Positions 10,201-17,030 of a DNA stretch of 29,869 nucleotides are shown one piece after another. How positions within the stretch are numbered: the stretch's first letter is position 1; each line of letters begins with the position of its first letter. Both the position numbers and the translations under genes were made by a program. Under the pieces are notes generated by a model. The model searched no databases. It was given only the letters and a program-made list of their open reading frames with translations, and was not told the origin of the DNA. Source of the DNA: CAZJOD01 sp964547525 (GTDB taxonomy: Bacteria > Bacillota > Clostridia > JAAYHZ01); the NCBI GenBank assembly GCA_964547525.1, contig CAZJOD010000024.1, positions 1 to 29,869 on the forward strand, in the 5' to 3' direction.

Positions 10201-10316
10201 ATGTATCTTTTATTCGAGGTTTTATCGATGCAACCGATTTTGATAAAGGATACAAATATAACATATCTGAAGGCGAATCTCTTAAAATTGTGTTGCCTGT
10301 TGAAACAAAGTGGTAA
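7245..10316 (+). CDS. Heparinase II/III-type polysaccharide lyase-like protein with zinc-ribbon-like insert
   Basis: A 1023-residue protein with the three-part layout of heparinase II/III-like lyases: an N-terminal alpha/alpha toroid (about 1-480), a central beta-sandwich (about 530-800) and a C-terminal beta-domain. Candidate active-site regions are NVGMHQGS (His355), ETSVNYNSIW (Tyr414) and GHGHKD (His574, His576). Two CxxC pairs (Cys76/79 in CPVC, Cys104/107 in CPNC) suggest a zinc knuckle near the N terminus. There is no signal peptide, so it probably acts on imported oligosaccharides. AAAAGGGG precedes the ATG. It is the last gene of the operon, closed by the terminator at 10331. Substrate (heparan-, chondroitin-, alginate- or ulvan-like) cannot be told. 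Confidence 0.75.
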   Translation: MTYLHDSVKTSRSFYTDTKIRNMLKNLNTFDWAVEEKERTVAAANEYLKYGLDNLLVYVTQQNIARSYGVNQSKGCPVCGKQIDKYGNYPYTADPLNKPFKLVCPNCMSIFPSNDFDSYYKSGLDENGRFHHDKADKSYLLNELYPDRPSDWCVDDGFGWVDPDGIKTKSFGKVYDREKGLVRKETTIGDNRYTFIAYFNHWYIWLHNFKSHGQKGFVTSAVSTFRDAYLFTGEKIYADAGLVLLSRVSDFYPEYDACVYKWEDGYKHSGGAWGKIVGSIWERQVIDNLMTAYDAFFPAIDGKSLETIRSCEFYKNNPITPKTEKDIILNIENNLLRQILPEVMNHRIRGNVGMHQGSIALAALILQNESFFNECIDFILSTTDKHLWGPGNILRIITDEVDHDGCGNETSVNYNSIWLNGIHSIAEILKGTNRDLYNNPKFMKMFHLDIPYIIADNYSLNIGDTNKAGNPITAIHEKPLLSFFELTGDIKSAQLLYKSAKLRETYKKDSESGSIDIYTDIETIEEKIQNVIDKYGEFKSESKNYSGLGLAKVELINDGDKKSIWMYYGRNTGHGHKDTLMLGIFAYDVYMNPDQGYPVYADGNPQTKNWNKNTISHDTVTVDNQPGKDHIVGIPKHYHAGEYTSVIDVEAPLLYNQTSCYRRTSVVVNMDNFFYTVDFFRIQGGNDHKYVFHGAEGETTTENLTLSRQVKGTFAGEEIEYASVEYDESNKDGFNYLYDVHKDKSVKRPFSVDWKVKDTWGVWDMERDIHLKISMIDPVNEVVLAKGKPPQNKPGNPKEYTYMIAMNKGTDIKSLFSAVIEAYENNSNILRTESMFIKTIDGSDASFGAKAVKVTLKNGRVDYIINSTDNKTYIINDEIEFKGFTAVISFMNNRIVYMYVNDVDLLMINGDRIVSDNPVVSGSVVNFTKEPGLNNSIIVKLDKDICPSLLTGAYVSIETDLIRNGFYEIVSAEYIEQNIYALNTGDVSFIRGFIDATDFDKGYKYNISEGESLKIVLPVETKW

Positions 10317-10330
10317 AAACCATTTAACAT

Positions 10331-10353
10331 AAGGGGCGATACGCCCCTTTTTT
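10331..10353 (+). terminator. Intrinsic terminator of the lyase operon
   Basis: A perfect 8-bp stem AAGGGGCG/CGCCCCTT with a 3-nt ATA loop is followed by a T tract (10348-10353). It starts 15 nt after the lyase stop codon, and a new promoter follows within 10 nt, so it cleanly separates the two transcription units. Confidence 0.92.
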
Positions 10354-10357
10354 AGTG

Positions 10358-10386
10358 TTGATAGAAATTTTATGCCGGTATATAAT
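10358..10386 (+). promoter_or_regulatory. SigA-type promoter upstream of the unknown helical protein
   Basis: TTGATA (10358-10363) and TATAAT (10381-10386) are 17 bp apart. It lies directly behind the terminator at 10331, and the predicted start near 10393 leaves a leader of about 110 nt. It drives the gene at 10507 and perhaps the downstream kinase. Confidence 0.7.
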
Positions 10387-10506
10387 GATATGGCAGTGGT
10401 AAAGTTTTCGTAACTTAATAATAAACCAAACCGTTAAAAGCAACATAGAAAACAATTGCCAGGTCTCACATTAGTTTATGATACTTTTAAAGGAGGAAGA
10501 CATTTG

Positions 10507-10974
10507 ATGTTTAACGATGAAATAATAAGTGTATTCGCAGGTGGCATAATGGATGTAGTGGCTGAATATGTAAGTAATATTTTAGGGTATGAAGATGAAA
10601 TTAATCCGAATATAACACTTAAGGATGCATTGATAAACGGATTGGAAAAGGCTGAAGTAGATGACAGTTATGAACGCTACGGTATAGAAGTAATATTTCG
10701 TTTGCTGGAACAAAGCGTTTATGATGATATGGAAGAGTTAGATATTTATAGGAGGGATAACACAAATAAAGTACTTGATTTGTGCATTAATTACTATAAA
10801 AAAGTATTTTTAAACGCTTATATGGCTTATCCGGGAATAACCGTCGGTGATTTTATGACAAAAGTCGATGATTACGACTTGGATGTATTAGCAGAGCGAG
10901 AGACCGAACTAATCTACAAGCAAATTAAAAAGTTACTTAAAGATTATATACTACATGTAAATAGTCGATACTAA
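10507..10974 (+). CDS. Unknown small helical protein
   Basis: A 155-residue protein of no family I recognise. It looks mostly alpha-helical, acidic and soluble, without signal peptide or membrane segment. It contains no Cys pairs or catalytic-looking motif; conserved-looking stretches are NPNITLKDALINGLEKAEVD and the Tyr-rich middle. The frame is open from 10456, but AGGAGG at 10491-10496 supports the ATG at 10507 (10 nt away) or the TTG at 10504 (7 nt away); ATG is chosen. It has its own promoter at 10358 and lies 119 bp before the sugar kinase gene. Confidence 0.7.
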   Translation: MFNDEIISVFAGGIMDVVAEYVSNILGYEDEINPNITLKDALINGLEKAEVDDSYERYGIEVIFRLLEQSVYDDMEELDIYRRDNTNKVLDLCINYYKKVFLNAYMAYPGITVGDFMTKVDDYDLDVLAERETELIYKQIKKLLKDYILHVNSRY

Positions 10975-11093
10975 TTTCTACAGGTTTTCATTTAATTTAG
11001 AAACATATAATTGTGGCGATATTCGGTTAAAACACAGATTATAAAAACTATTACGACCTATTCTTTTTATACATTTTTGGAGGACTTTATTTT

Positions 11094-12062
11094 ATGGAAA
11101 AAAATTATTATATCGGGGTTGACGGTGGCGGTTCAAAATTGGTTTCAGTTTTGTTCGATCAAGATTTAAATTTGATATCCGTTGGAAGAGGAGGTTCAAT
11201 TAACTTAAACTTTGCGAGCATGGAGGAAGTAAAGTCAAATATGCTAAAGAGTATAAAGGAATGTCTACCCACGAATTTTCAAGGACCCGTAGAAGCCGCT
11301 TATGTCACAATGCCGGGACCCGGTGATGTTTATATTAAGCTTTTATCGGATTTTTGCACGGTAAACTCCTACAAGAGACTAGGTGAAGGTTTGATCTGTC
11401 TTTTGGCAGGTATTCAAAAAGAAAAGGGTTTGGTGATTTTATCCGGTACGGGTTCGGGTATTTTTAATCATACCGATCTTGAAAATGTTACACACTTAGG
11501 TGGATGGGGCGCTTTAGTCGGTGATGAGGGAAGTGGTTACGATATCGGAAACAAAGGTATAAGAGCGGCTATATATTCATATGATACAAGAGGTCCTAAA
11601 ACCATACTCGAAGATATGGTAAAAGAATTTTTTAATGCTAAGGATTTCCTTGAAGTAAGGTCTGTTTTATATAGGTTTCCTGTTTACAGAGCGGTTATCG
11701 CTCGTTTATGCCCCGTGGTTGTAGATGCCGCCGATGAAGGCGATGAGGTTGCTATAAAAATTTTAAAAGATGCCGGAGTAGATTTGGCCGGGCAACTGGA
11801 TGCGGTAATCAGAAGAGATTGCGTAAATGGAAATGATACGGACGCAGTAGTTGCCGGTAGTGTATGGAAAGGTAATCCGTATATGTACGAAGCTTTTAGA
11901 AATAGAATTAATTCTTTGTACCCCGGTCTTAATATATACAAACCTTTATTTGAACCTGTTATCGGTTCGGTGGTATATTGCCGATTAAAATTACAAAAAG
12001 CTATAGATAAGAATATGCTTAATCATATGAAAAATCAATATAGAGATTTCTTATATAAATAA
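11094..12062 (+). CDS. BadF/BadG/NAGK-type sugar kinase (N-acetylglucosamine kinase-like)
   Basis: A 322-residue ASKHA-fold ATPase like N-acetylglucosamine kinases. Phosphate-1 motif GVDGGGSK (8-15, Asp10), phosphate-2 motif LSGTGSG (116-122) and the family signature LGGWGALVGDEGSGYDIG (135-152) are all present. At the place where the usual Asn-Asp catalytic pair stands, 20 residues before the GTGS glycine, it has Gly97-Glu98. Strong TTGGAGG lies upstream of the ATG. It probably phosphorylates an amino sugar or similar hexose in the cytosol, feeding the SIS-domain proteins encoded next. The true sugar is uncertain. Confidence 0.82.
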   Translation: MEKNYYIGVDGGGSKLVSVLFDQDLNLISVGRGGSINLNFASMEEVKSNMLKSIKECLPTNFQGPVEAAYVTMPGPGDVYIKLLSDFCTVNSYKRLGEGLICLLAGIQKEKGLVILSGTGSGIFNHTDLENVTHLGGWGALVGDEGSGYDIGNKGIRAAIYSYDTRGPKTILEDMVKEFFNAKDFLEVRSVLYRFPVYRAVIARLCPVVVDAADEGDEVAIKILKDAGVDLAGQLDAVIRRDCVNGNDTDAVVAGSVWKGNPYMYEAFRNRINSLYPGLNIYKPLFEPVIGSVVYCRLKLQKAIDKNMLNHMKNQYRDFLYK

Positions 12063-12096
12063 ATTTGACTGTAATAAAATTAAGTTTTTATATTAG

Positions 12097-12127
12097 AATC
12101 ACAAATAAATTTATAAAAATTGTGATT
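12097..12127. repeat. Inverted repeat AATCACAA-N15-TTGTGATT
   Basis: Two perfect 8-bp arms (12097-12104 and 12120-12127) lie between the kinase and the first SIS gene. A possible promoter follows (TTTACG 12132-12137, 17 bp, TATTAT 12155-12160). The repeat may be an operator for the SIS genes or a weak terminator of the kinase transcript; the tail TTATCTTT is a poor T tract, so an operator is slightly favoured. Confidence 0.35.
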
Positions 12128-12198
12128 TATCTTTACGAAACACAGCTTGTATTATATTATAATAAGCATTATACAAATTATAGAAGGAGGGTTGAAAT

Positions 12199-12936
12199 TT
12201 GATAGATAACTATTTTAATGAAATAAATAATATCCTGGATGAAATTTTAAGAACTCAAAAAACAGCTATGCAGTTGACCGCCGATAAAATGGCCGAAGCT
12301 ATAGTTGACCGTCGTAACATATATGTTTTCGGTTGTAGTCATGCAGGTATCTTAGCACAAGAGATGTTTTACAGAACAGGCGGGTTAGCGGTTATAAATC
12401 CGATTTTACCGGCAGGACTAATGCTAAATGTGCGTCCGGTTACTCAAACAACTGATTTGGAAAGATTAGAAGGTTTTGGAAAAATAATTTTAGAATCGGC
12501 AGGCGTACAAAAAGACGATATTTTAATCATTCATTCGGTGTCGGGTAGAAACCCGGTCCCCATTGAAATGGCAATCGAAGCGAAAAAAACAGGAGTTACA
12601 GTTGTCGCTTTGACCAATGTTAAATATTCCAAATCGGTAACGTCAAGACATAGCAGTGGAAAACGTTTGTTTGAAGTTTGCGATATTATATTGGATAATT
12701 GCGGCAGTATCGGAGATACAGTATGTGAAATCGAAGGATTCGGGCAAAAAGTTGCAGCATCTTCCACAGTTGCCGGAGCGGCGGTATTAAATGCTATTCT
12801 GTCAGAAACAGTAGATATAATTGTGAAAAAAGGATTGGTCCCACCGGTATTTATCAGTGCCAATGTAGAAGGTGGAGATGCTCATAACGCAAGAATATTA
12901 AAAGAATATAGAAAGAATATAAAATACATGGAATAA
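12199..12936 (+). CDS. SIS-domain sugar-phosphate binding protein 1 (UPF0309/SIS_2-like)
   Basis: A 245-residue protein with a single SIS (sugar isomerase) domain. FGCSHAGILAQEMFYRTGGL (about 44-63) is the first phosphosugar loop and HSVSGRNPVPIEMAIEAKKT (about 114-133) carries the Ser-rich SVSGRN loop. The conserved SRHSSGKRLFE and ILDNCGSIGD follow. Such proteins are predicted phosphosugar isomerases or sensors. The start is a TTG at 12199, 7 nt after GGAGGG (12186-12191); no in-frame ATG fits as well. It is followed 14 nt later by a paralogue and preceded by a sugar kinase, which suggests a kinase-to-isomerase route. The reaction is not determined. Confidence 0.85.
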   Translation: MIDNYFNEINNILDEILRTQKTAMQLTADKMAEAIVDRRNIYVFGCSHAGILAQEMFYRTGGLAVINPILPAGLMLNVRPVTQTTDLERLEGFGKIILESAGVQKDDILIIHSVSGRNPVPIEMAIEAKKTGVTVVALTNVKYSKSVTSRHSSGKRLFEVCDIILDNCGSIGDTVCEIEGFGQKVAASSTVAGAAVLNAILSETVDIIVKKGLVPPVFISANVEGGDAHNARILKEYRKNIKYME

Positions 12937-12950
12937 TACGAGGTGTATGT

Positions 12951-13679
12951 ATGTTAAGAAAACGTTTTATGAAAGCTGTAAGGGAGTTATATGATATAGT
13001 CGATCAAACGCAAACCGATAATATTATTAAGGCTGCCGAATTGATAGTTGACTGTGTTAAAAAAGGTGCTCATGTCCATATATTCGACACCGGCCATATA
13101 ATTAACAGTGAACTTACCAACAGAGCCGGAGGTTTGGCCTTGTTAAAACCTTTTAAATACTCATTTTCAGTGGATGATCCTGTTAGAGTAACCGATCGCA
13201 ACAATATCTCGGGTAATTTTGAAGGCCTTGGTAAATTTATATTGGACCATTCAAAAGCGGTAACCGGTGATGTAATGATTTTAGGCTCGGTTTCAGGTAA
13301 ATCTGCCAATGTTATTGATTTAGCTTTAGCTGCAAGAGAGATGGGATTAAAAACAATTGTTATCACATCCTTGGAATATTCATCATCGGTACCTTCAGCA
13401 CATTCTTCCGGAAAGCATTTGTTTGATTTGGGGGATGTGGTAATTGATAACTGCGCTCCGAAAGGTGATGCTATGCTGGAAGTTGACGGGGCGACAAATA
13501 AATTCGGACCTGCTTCAGGTTTATCGGCCGCATATATAATGTGGTGTGTTTGTGCCGATGTGGTAGAAATGTTATTGGAACAAGGATATGACCCTACAAT
13601 TTTTAAAAGCATAAATTATCCTGACGGTAAAGAAAATTATGATTTGATGTGTAAAAAATATGCTGAAACCGGAATCTGA
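12951..13679 (+). CDS. SIS-domain protein 2, tandem paralogue
   Basis: A 242-residue SIS-domain protein, collinear with its upstream neighbour: FDTGHIINSELTNRAGGLAL matches the first loop, GSVSGKSANVIDLALAAREM the second, then SAHSSGKHLFDLGDVVIDNC. The first-loop residues differ (TGHIIN against CSHAGI), so the two copies are diverged and may form a heteromer or bind different phosphosugars. ATG with GAGGTG upstream, 14 nt after the first copy. The pair probably arose by duplication. Its stop is only 4 nt before the next gene. Confidence 0.85.
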   Translation: MLRKRFMKAVRELYDIVDQTQTDNIIKAAELIVDCVKKGAHVHIFDTGHIINSELTNRAGGLALLKPFKYSFSVDDPVRVTDRNNISGNFEGLGKFILDHSKAVTGDVMILGSVSGKSANVIDLALAAREMGLKTIVITSLEYSSSVPSAHSSGKHLFDLGDVVIDNCAPKGDAMLEVDGATNKFGPASGLSAAYIMWCVCADVVEMLLEQGYDPTIFKSINYPDGKENYDLMCKKYAETGI

Positions 13680-13683
13680 TCTT

Positions 13684-14235
13684 ATGGACAATCAATTCAA
13701 GGAATGTAAATATTGTTATGCCCGGGTCACCCGGAGATCTATCAGGTGCTCTGCTTGCGGTAGCTTAATCGGTCATAAAAGGAATATACCCGATTCCAAG
13801 CGTTCGGAAAATGATAGTAATGTTTTGTCTTTTAGTAAAGTTATACCGTTTGATAACCGTTGTTATGACCGTGATAAAACAGATAATAACTATAATCTGA
13901 ATGACTGTGTTCAACAAGAAGCCGCCCTGCAGGGTAATAGTGATATAAAAGGAAATGAAGAAGACTGTGCGATGAGCGTTCAAAATATTAGCAAAAACAC
14001 TTTTCGCACAAGTTATTTTATTATTTTTTTAGCGGCATTATTTGCATTTATTCCGATTGTAGGTCAAGTTGCAGGCTTTTTTATAAGTATAATATTTATA
14101 TTTACAAAAGATCATGATAGAAAAAATATCGGTAAAAGTTTTTTATTTAATGCTCTTTTCTTTTTTGTTTTATGGGTTATTATTATATATTATATTAATA
14201 AGATTTTGGATTTACAATTATTCGGATTACAATAA
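13684..14235 (+). CDS. Zinc-ribbon protein with two membrane segments
   Basis: A 183-residue protein of unknown function. The N terminus carries two CxxC pairs (Cys8/11 and Cys22/25), a zinc-ribbon of the type seen at the start of many Firmicute membrane proteins. A polar, Asn/Asp-rich linker spans about 35-105. Two hydrophobic segments (about 111-137 and 149-173) end the protein. The frame opens at 13660, inside the previous gene, but the ATG at 13684 lies 4 nt after that gene's stop and gives the natural zinc-ribbon start. The Shine-Dalgarno is weak, so translation probably depends on coupling. The next ATG begins one base after its stop. Confidence 0.65.
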   Translation: MDNQFKECKYCYARVTRRSIRCSACGSLIGHKRNIPDSKRSENDSNVLSFSKVIPFDNRCYDRDKTDNNYNLNDCVQQEAALQGNSDIKGNEEDCAMSVQNISKNTFRTSYFIIFLAALFAFIPIVGQVAGFFISIIFIFTKDHDRKNIGKSFLFNALFFFVLWVIIIYYINKILDLQLFGLQ

Positions 14236-14236
14236 A

Positions 14237-14830
14237 ATGATCAGTAAAAATATACTAAGACAGGAACTTTTATCTAAAAGAAGTTGTATAACTTTAGAAT
14301 ATATGTGTTACGCCGGAAAACAGATATGTGAAAAGGCACTTGATTTAAAATCATATGAAAACTCACATAACATTATGTGTTATATGAGTATCAGAAATGA
14401 AGTGCCTACGAAATTATTCATTGAAAGATGCTTTAAAGATAAAAAAACAGCTGTTTTTCCTGTTTGCTTAAGTTCACAAAATATGATAGCGGTTAAAGCT
14501 GACAGTTTAAGCTCTATAACCGGAAAAGACTTTTTTGGTATAAGCGGACCTGATGTTATACAAAAAAATGGAGTTGATCCGAAATCTATAGATTTGATAA
14601 TAGTTCCGGGTGTCGCTTTCACAGTTAAAGGTCATCGAATAGGATATGGCAAGGGTTTTTTTGACAGATTTTTATCTAATGTTAGAAAGGATTGTGTTAA
14701 AGTAGGATTTGCATATGACTTTCAAGTAGTAACGAATGATATCCAACCTGATGAATTTGATATTCCGGTTGATATAATAATAAGCGAAAAGAGTATCTAT
14801 TACAATGAAAACAGTTCAATTCAATTGTAA
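14237..14830 (+). CDS. 5-formyltetrahydrofolate cyclo-ligase
   Basis: A 197-residue protein of the 5-FCL family, which converts 5-formyl-THF and ATP to 5,10-methenyl-THF in one-carbon metabolism. The start LRQELLSKR is family-typical, YMSIRNEVPT matches the folate-side strand, and the signature IVPGVAFTVKGHRIGYGKGF, followed by FDR, lies at 121-143. The longer open frame from 14114 would add a hydrophobic stretch that merely shadows the membrane segments of the previous gene; the ATG at 14237, one base after the previous stop, gives the normal family length. It overlaps the next gene by 26 nt. Confidence 0.9.
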   Translation: MISKNILRQELLSKRSCITLEYMCYAGKQICEKALDLKSYENSHNIMCYMSIRNEVPTKLFIERCFKDKKTAVFPVCLSSQNMIAVKADSLSSITGKDFFGISGPDVIQKNGVDPKSIDLIIVPGVAFTVKGHRIGYGKGFFDRFLSNVRKDCVKVGFAYDFQVVTNDIQPDEFDIPVDIIISEKSIYYNENSSIQL

Positions 14831-15773
14831 CGAAGGAAATACCGTAACAATCGCTAATAAGCTTTTTATGGTATTATGTATATTGTTTTTTATAACTCAA
14901 GTTTTATTAGGGCTTTTTTTATCAATGCAAGCGGATTTATACGGCCGTGACATAGCCGATAGTATGCTAACGGATGTAACATATCCCGTTATAATATTTA
15001 ACGAATTGATATTGGTACTTTTGCCTGTTGTTTTATACTCTATAAACAAAAGAATAAGTATTACATACGGTTTTAGATTCAATAAATTAAAAATAAAAAA
15101 CGTTCTCATCGTTATTTTGTTAAGTGTTCCGCTATATGTGTTTTTAAGCTCTGTTAACAGTATTTCTTTCTATTTTCTTCAAAGGTACATAGAGATACCC
15201 GTAAGTTCAATTCCGATTCCCGGAAGCGGAGGAGATTTTATACTTAGTTTATTTATTATTGCTTTTTTACCCGCAGTATGTGAAGAATTATTTCTAAGAG
15301 GTGTTATGTTAGATGCATATTATCGTAGAGGAGCTTTTAGTGCGATAATAACCGGAGCTCTGTTTTTTGCCATATTTCATTTTGATATATCTAATTTCTT
15401 TGCACCGTTTTTTTTCGGATTGGTAATAGGTTATGTTGTTTTAAAAACTGATTCTATTTATGCGGGGATATTGGCACACTTTCTAAATAATGCGATAGCA
15501 CAATCGATAAATTTTTATATTGCAGATCATGAAAATTATAAGTCGGTGAACATACCGGTTTCAGATTTTCAAGCTATTATAATTCAAAGTTTAATCGCTT
15601 TACTGATAGTTGTGTGTATTTTAATTTTATTTAGTGCCGTAAACGGAAAAAATAAGTTAAAAAAACCTATAAAAAACCCCATAAAAGGTATAGTTGACAT
15701 ATTAACGCATTGGCCTGTAATAATATCATTTGCATTATACGGTTTTATGATATATATGACATTGACATTATAA
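14805..15773 (+). CDS. CPBP-family intramembrane metalloprotease (Abi/CAAX-type)
   Basis: A 322-residue membrane protein with about eight hydrophobic segments. The three CPBP motifs are intact: EELFLR (Glu160, Glu161, Arg165), FAIFHFD (His192) and HFLNN (His225, Asn229). These residues form the intramembrane metal/catalytic site of the Rce1-like family. The ATG at 14805 overlaps the folate gene by 26 nt and has no strong Shine-Dalgarno; the next ATG at 14871 would cut into the first membrane segment, so 14805 is kept with some doubt. The substrate is unknown. It precedes glycerate kinase by 19 nt. Confidence 0.87.
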   Translation: MKTVQFNCNEGNTVTIANKLFMVLCILFFITQVLLGLFLSMQADLYGRDIADSMLTDVTYPVIIFNELILVLLPVVLYSINKRISITYGFRFNKLKIKNVLIVILLSVPLYVFLSSVNSISFYFLQRYIEIPVSSIPIPGSGGDFILSLFIIAFLPAVCEELFLRGVMLDAYYRRGAFSAIITGALFFAIFHFDISNFFAPFFFGLVIGYVVLKTDSIYAGILAHFLNNAIAQSINFYIADHENYKSVNIPVSDFQAIIIQSLIALLIVVCILILFSAVNGKNKLKKPIKNPIKGIVDILTHWPVIISFALYGFMIYMTLTL

Positions 15774-15792
15774 TTTTATGACGGAGGCTGTT

Positions 15793-16935
15793 ATGAAAAT
15801 ATTTTTATGTCCTGATTCTTTTAAAGGTACCATGTCATCGGAAAAGATCTGCGATATTGTAACAAAAGCAATAAAGTCGGTAGAAAAAGATGCAGATATT
15901 GTCGCAGCACCGGTGGCTGACGGTGGAGAGGGTACGGTAGATACATTTTTATATGCTTTAGGCGGAAATAAAGTTTTTTTGTCAGTAAAAGGACCTTTGG
16001 GTAATGAAGTAAGTTCTTTTTACGGCATTTTAAAAGACGGAAAAACCGCTATAGTAGAAATGGCTGCGGCGTCAGGATTGCCATTGGCAGAAAATAATAA
16101 AAATCCTCTTATTACAAGTACCTATGGAACAGGTCAGCTTATATACGACGCTATAATAAATAAAGGTTGTACCGACTTAATTATCGGAATCGGCGGTAGT
16201 GCGACAAATGATGCAGGTATAGGTGCGGCTACCGCATTAGGCGCGGTTATAACCGATAAAAGCGGATATCAGTTGGAACCGATAGGTCGATCGTTAAATT
16301 TTATTGATAAAATTGATCTGTCCCGAATCGATTCAAAAATATTTAAAACAAATATAACAGTTGCTTGTGATGTTACAAATCCGTTATACGGACCAAACGG
16401 AGCCGCTTATGTATACGGTCCGCAAAAAGGAGCTGACAAAGAAGCAATAGGATTGTTAGATAACGGGCTTAGGAATTTTGCATCTGTTGTAAAAAAAGAT
16501 TTAAATATTGAAGTGGATCAAATACCCGGCGGCGGGGCGGCAGGAGGATTAGGAGCGGGTTTATTCGCTTTCTTCAACGCTAATCTCAAAAGAGGGATTG
16601 ATATTGTATTGGATATTATTGATTTTAATCGGATAGTAAAGGATATAGATTTGATTATTACGGGAGAAGGTAGGATCGATTCACAATCATTATACGGAAA
16701 AGTCCCCTATGGAGTCGCAATAAGGGCGAAAAAGCATGGAGTACCCGTTGTTGTTATCGCAGGGGATATTGACGGTGATATGAGCGCATTGTATAAAACA
16801 GGTATAACTTCCGTATTTACCACTAATAGGAAAGCCATGGCTTTTAAAGATTTACAAAAAAATGCGGAACAATACCTTTACGATACAGCAGTTGATGTTA
16901 TTAGATTATTTATGTTTTCACAATCATTATTATAA
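15793..16935 (+). CDS. glxK: Glycerate 2-kinase (GarK/GlxK type)
   Basis: A 380-residue protein, the normal length for the GarK/GlxK family, which phosphorylates D-glycerate to 2-phosphoglycerate with ATP. The start FLCPDSFKGTMSS, the loop VADGGEGTVD (41-50), the stretch IGGSATNDAGIGAATALGA and GGGAAGGLGAG are all characteristic. The frame begins at an ATG at 15778, but CGGAGG (15782-15787) sits 5 nt before the ATG at 15793, so that is the start. It is the last gene of the run and may link sugar-acid breakdown to glycolysis. No strong terminator follows. Confidence 0.93.
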   Translation: MKIFLCPDSFKGTMSSEKICDIVTKAIKSVEKDADIVAAPVADGGEGTVDTFLYALGGNKVFLSVKGPLGNEVSSFYGILKDGKTAIVEMAAASGLPLAENNKNPLITSTYGTGQLIYDAIINKGCTDLIIGIGGSATNDAGIGAATALGAVITDKSGYQLEPIGRSLNFIDKIDLSRIDSKIFKTNITVACDVTNPLYGPNGAAYVYGPQKGADKEAIGLLDNGLRNFASVVKKDLNIEVDQIPGGGAAGGLGAGLFAFFNANLKRGIDIVLDIIDFNRIVKDIDLIITGEGRIDSQSLYGKVPYGVAIRAKKHGVPVVVIAGDIDGDMSALYKTGITSVFTTNRKAMAFKDLQKNAEQYLYDTAVDVIRLFMFSQSLL

Positions 16936-16961
16936 AAAAATAAAAATTCATTATTAAAAAA

Positions 16962-16990
16962 GTAATAAACCCCTTTTTGCTACATATATT
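16962..16990 (+). promoter_or_regulatory. Possible SigE-type promoter of spoIVA
   Basis: CATATATT (16983-16990) resembles the SigE -10 CATACAAT, and GTAATAAA (16962-16969) lies 13 bp upstream as a loose -35. In Bacillus spoIVA is SigE-controlled. The match is weak and in AT-rich DNA. Confidence 0.22.
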
Positions 16991-17030
16991 TGTTATGGTA
17001 CAAGTTTTAATTAATCAAGGGGGAATATGA

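Noticed and set aside
13070..13612. Long minus-strand open frame opposite the second SIS gene
   Set aside because: It is antisense to a clear SIS-domain gene, has low-complexity Ser/Thr/Pro composition and no ribosome binding site or family likeness. The same holds for the minus-strand frames at 4001-4363, 12531-12863 and 25192-25539.
14114..14236. N-terminal membrane-like extension of the 5-FCL frame
   Set aside because: It is the shifted-frame shadow of the upstream protein's hydrophobic segments; the family start is the ATG at 14237, which sits one base after the previous stop.
16951..16978. TTATTA-AAAAAG-TAATAA followed by CCCCTTTTT as terminator of glxK
   Set aside because: The stem is six A-T pairs and the T run is separated from it by ACCCC, so it is unlikely to terminate.
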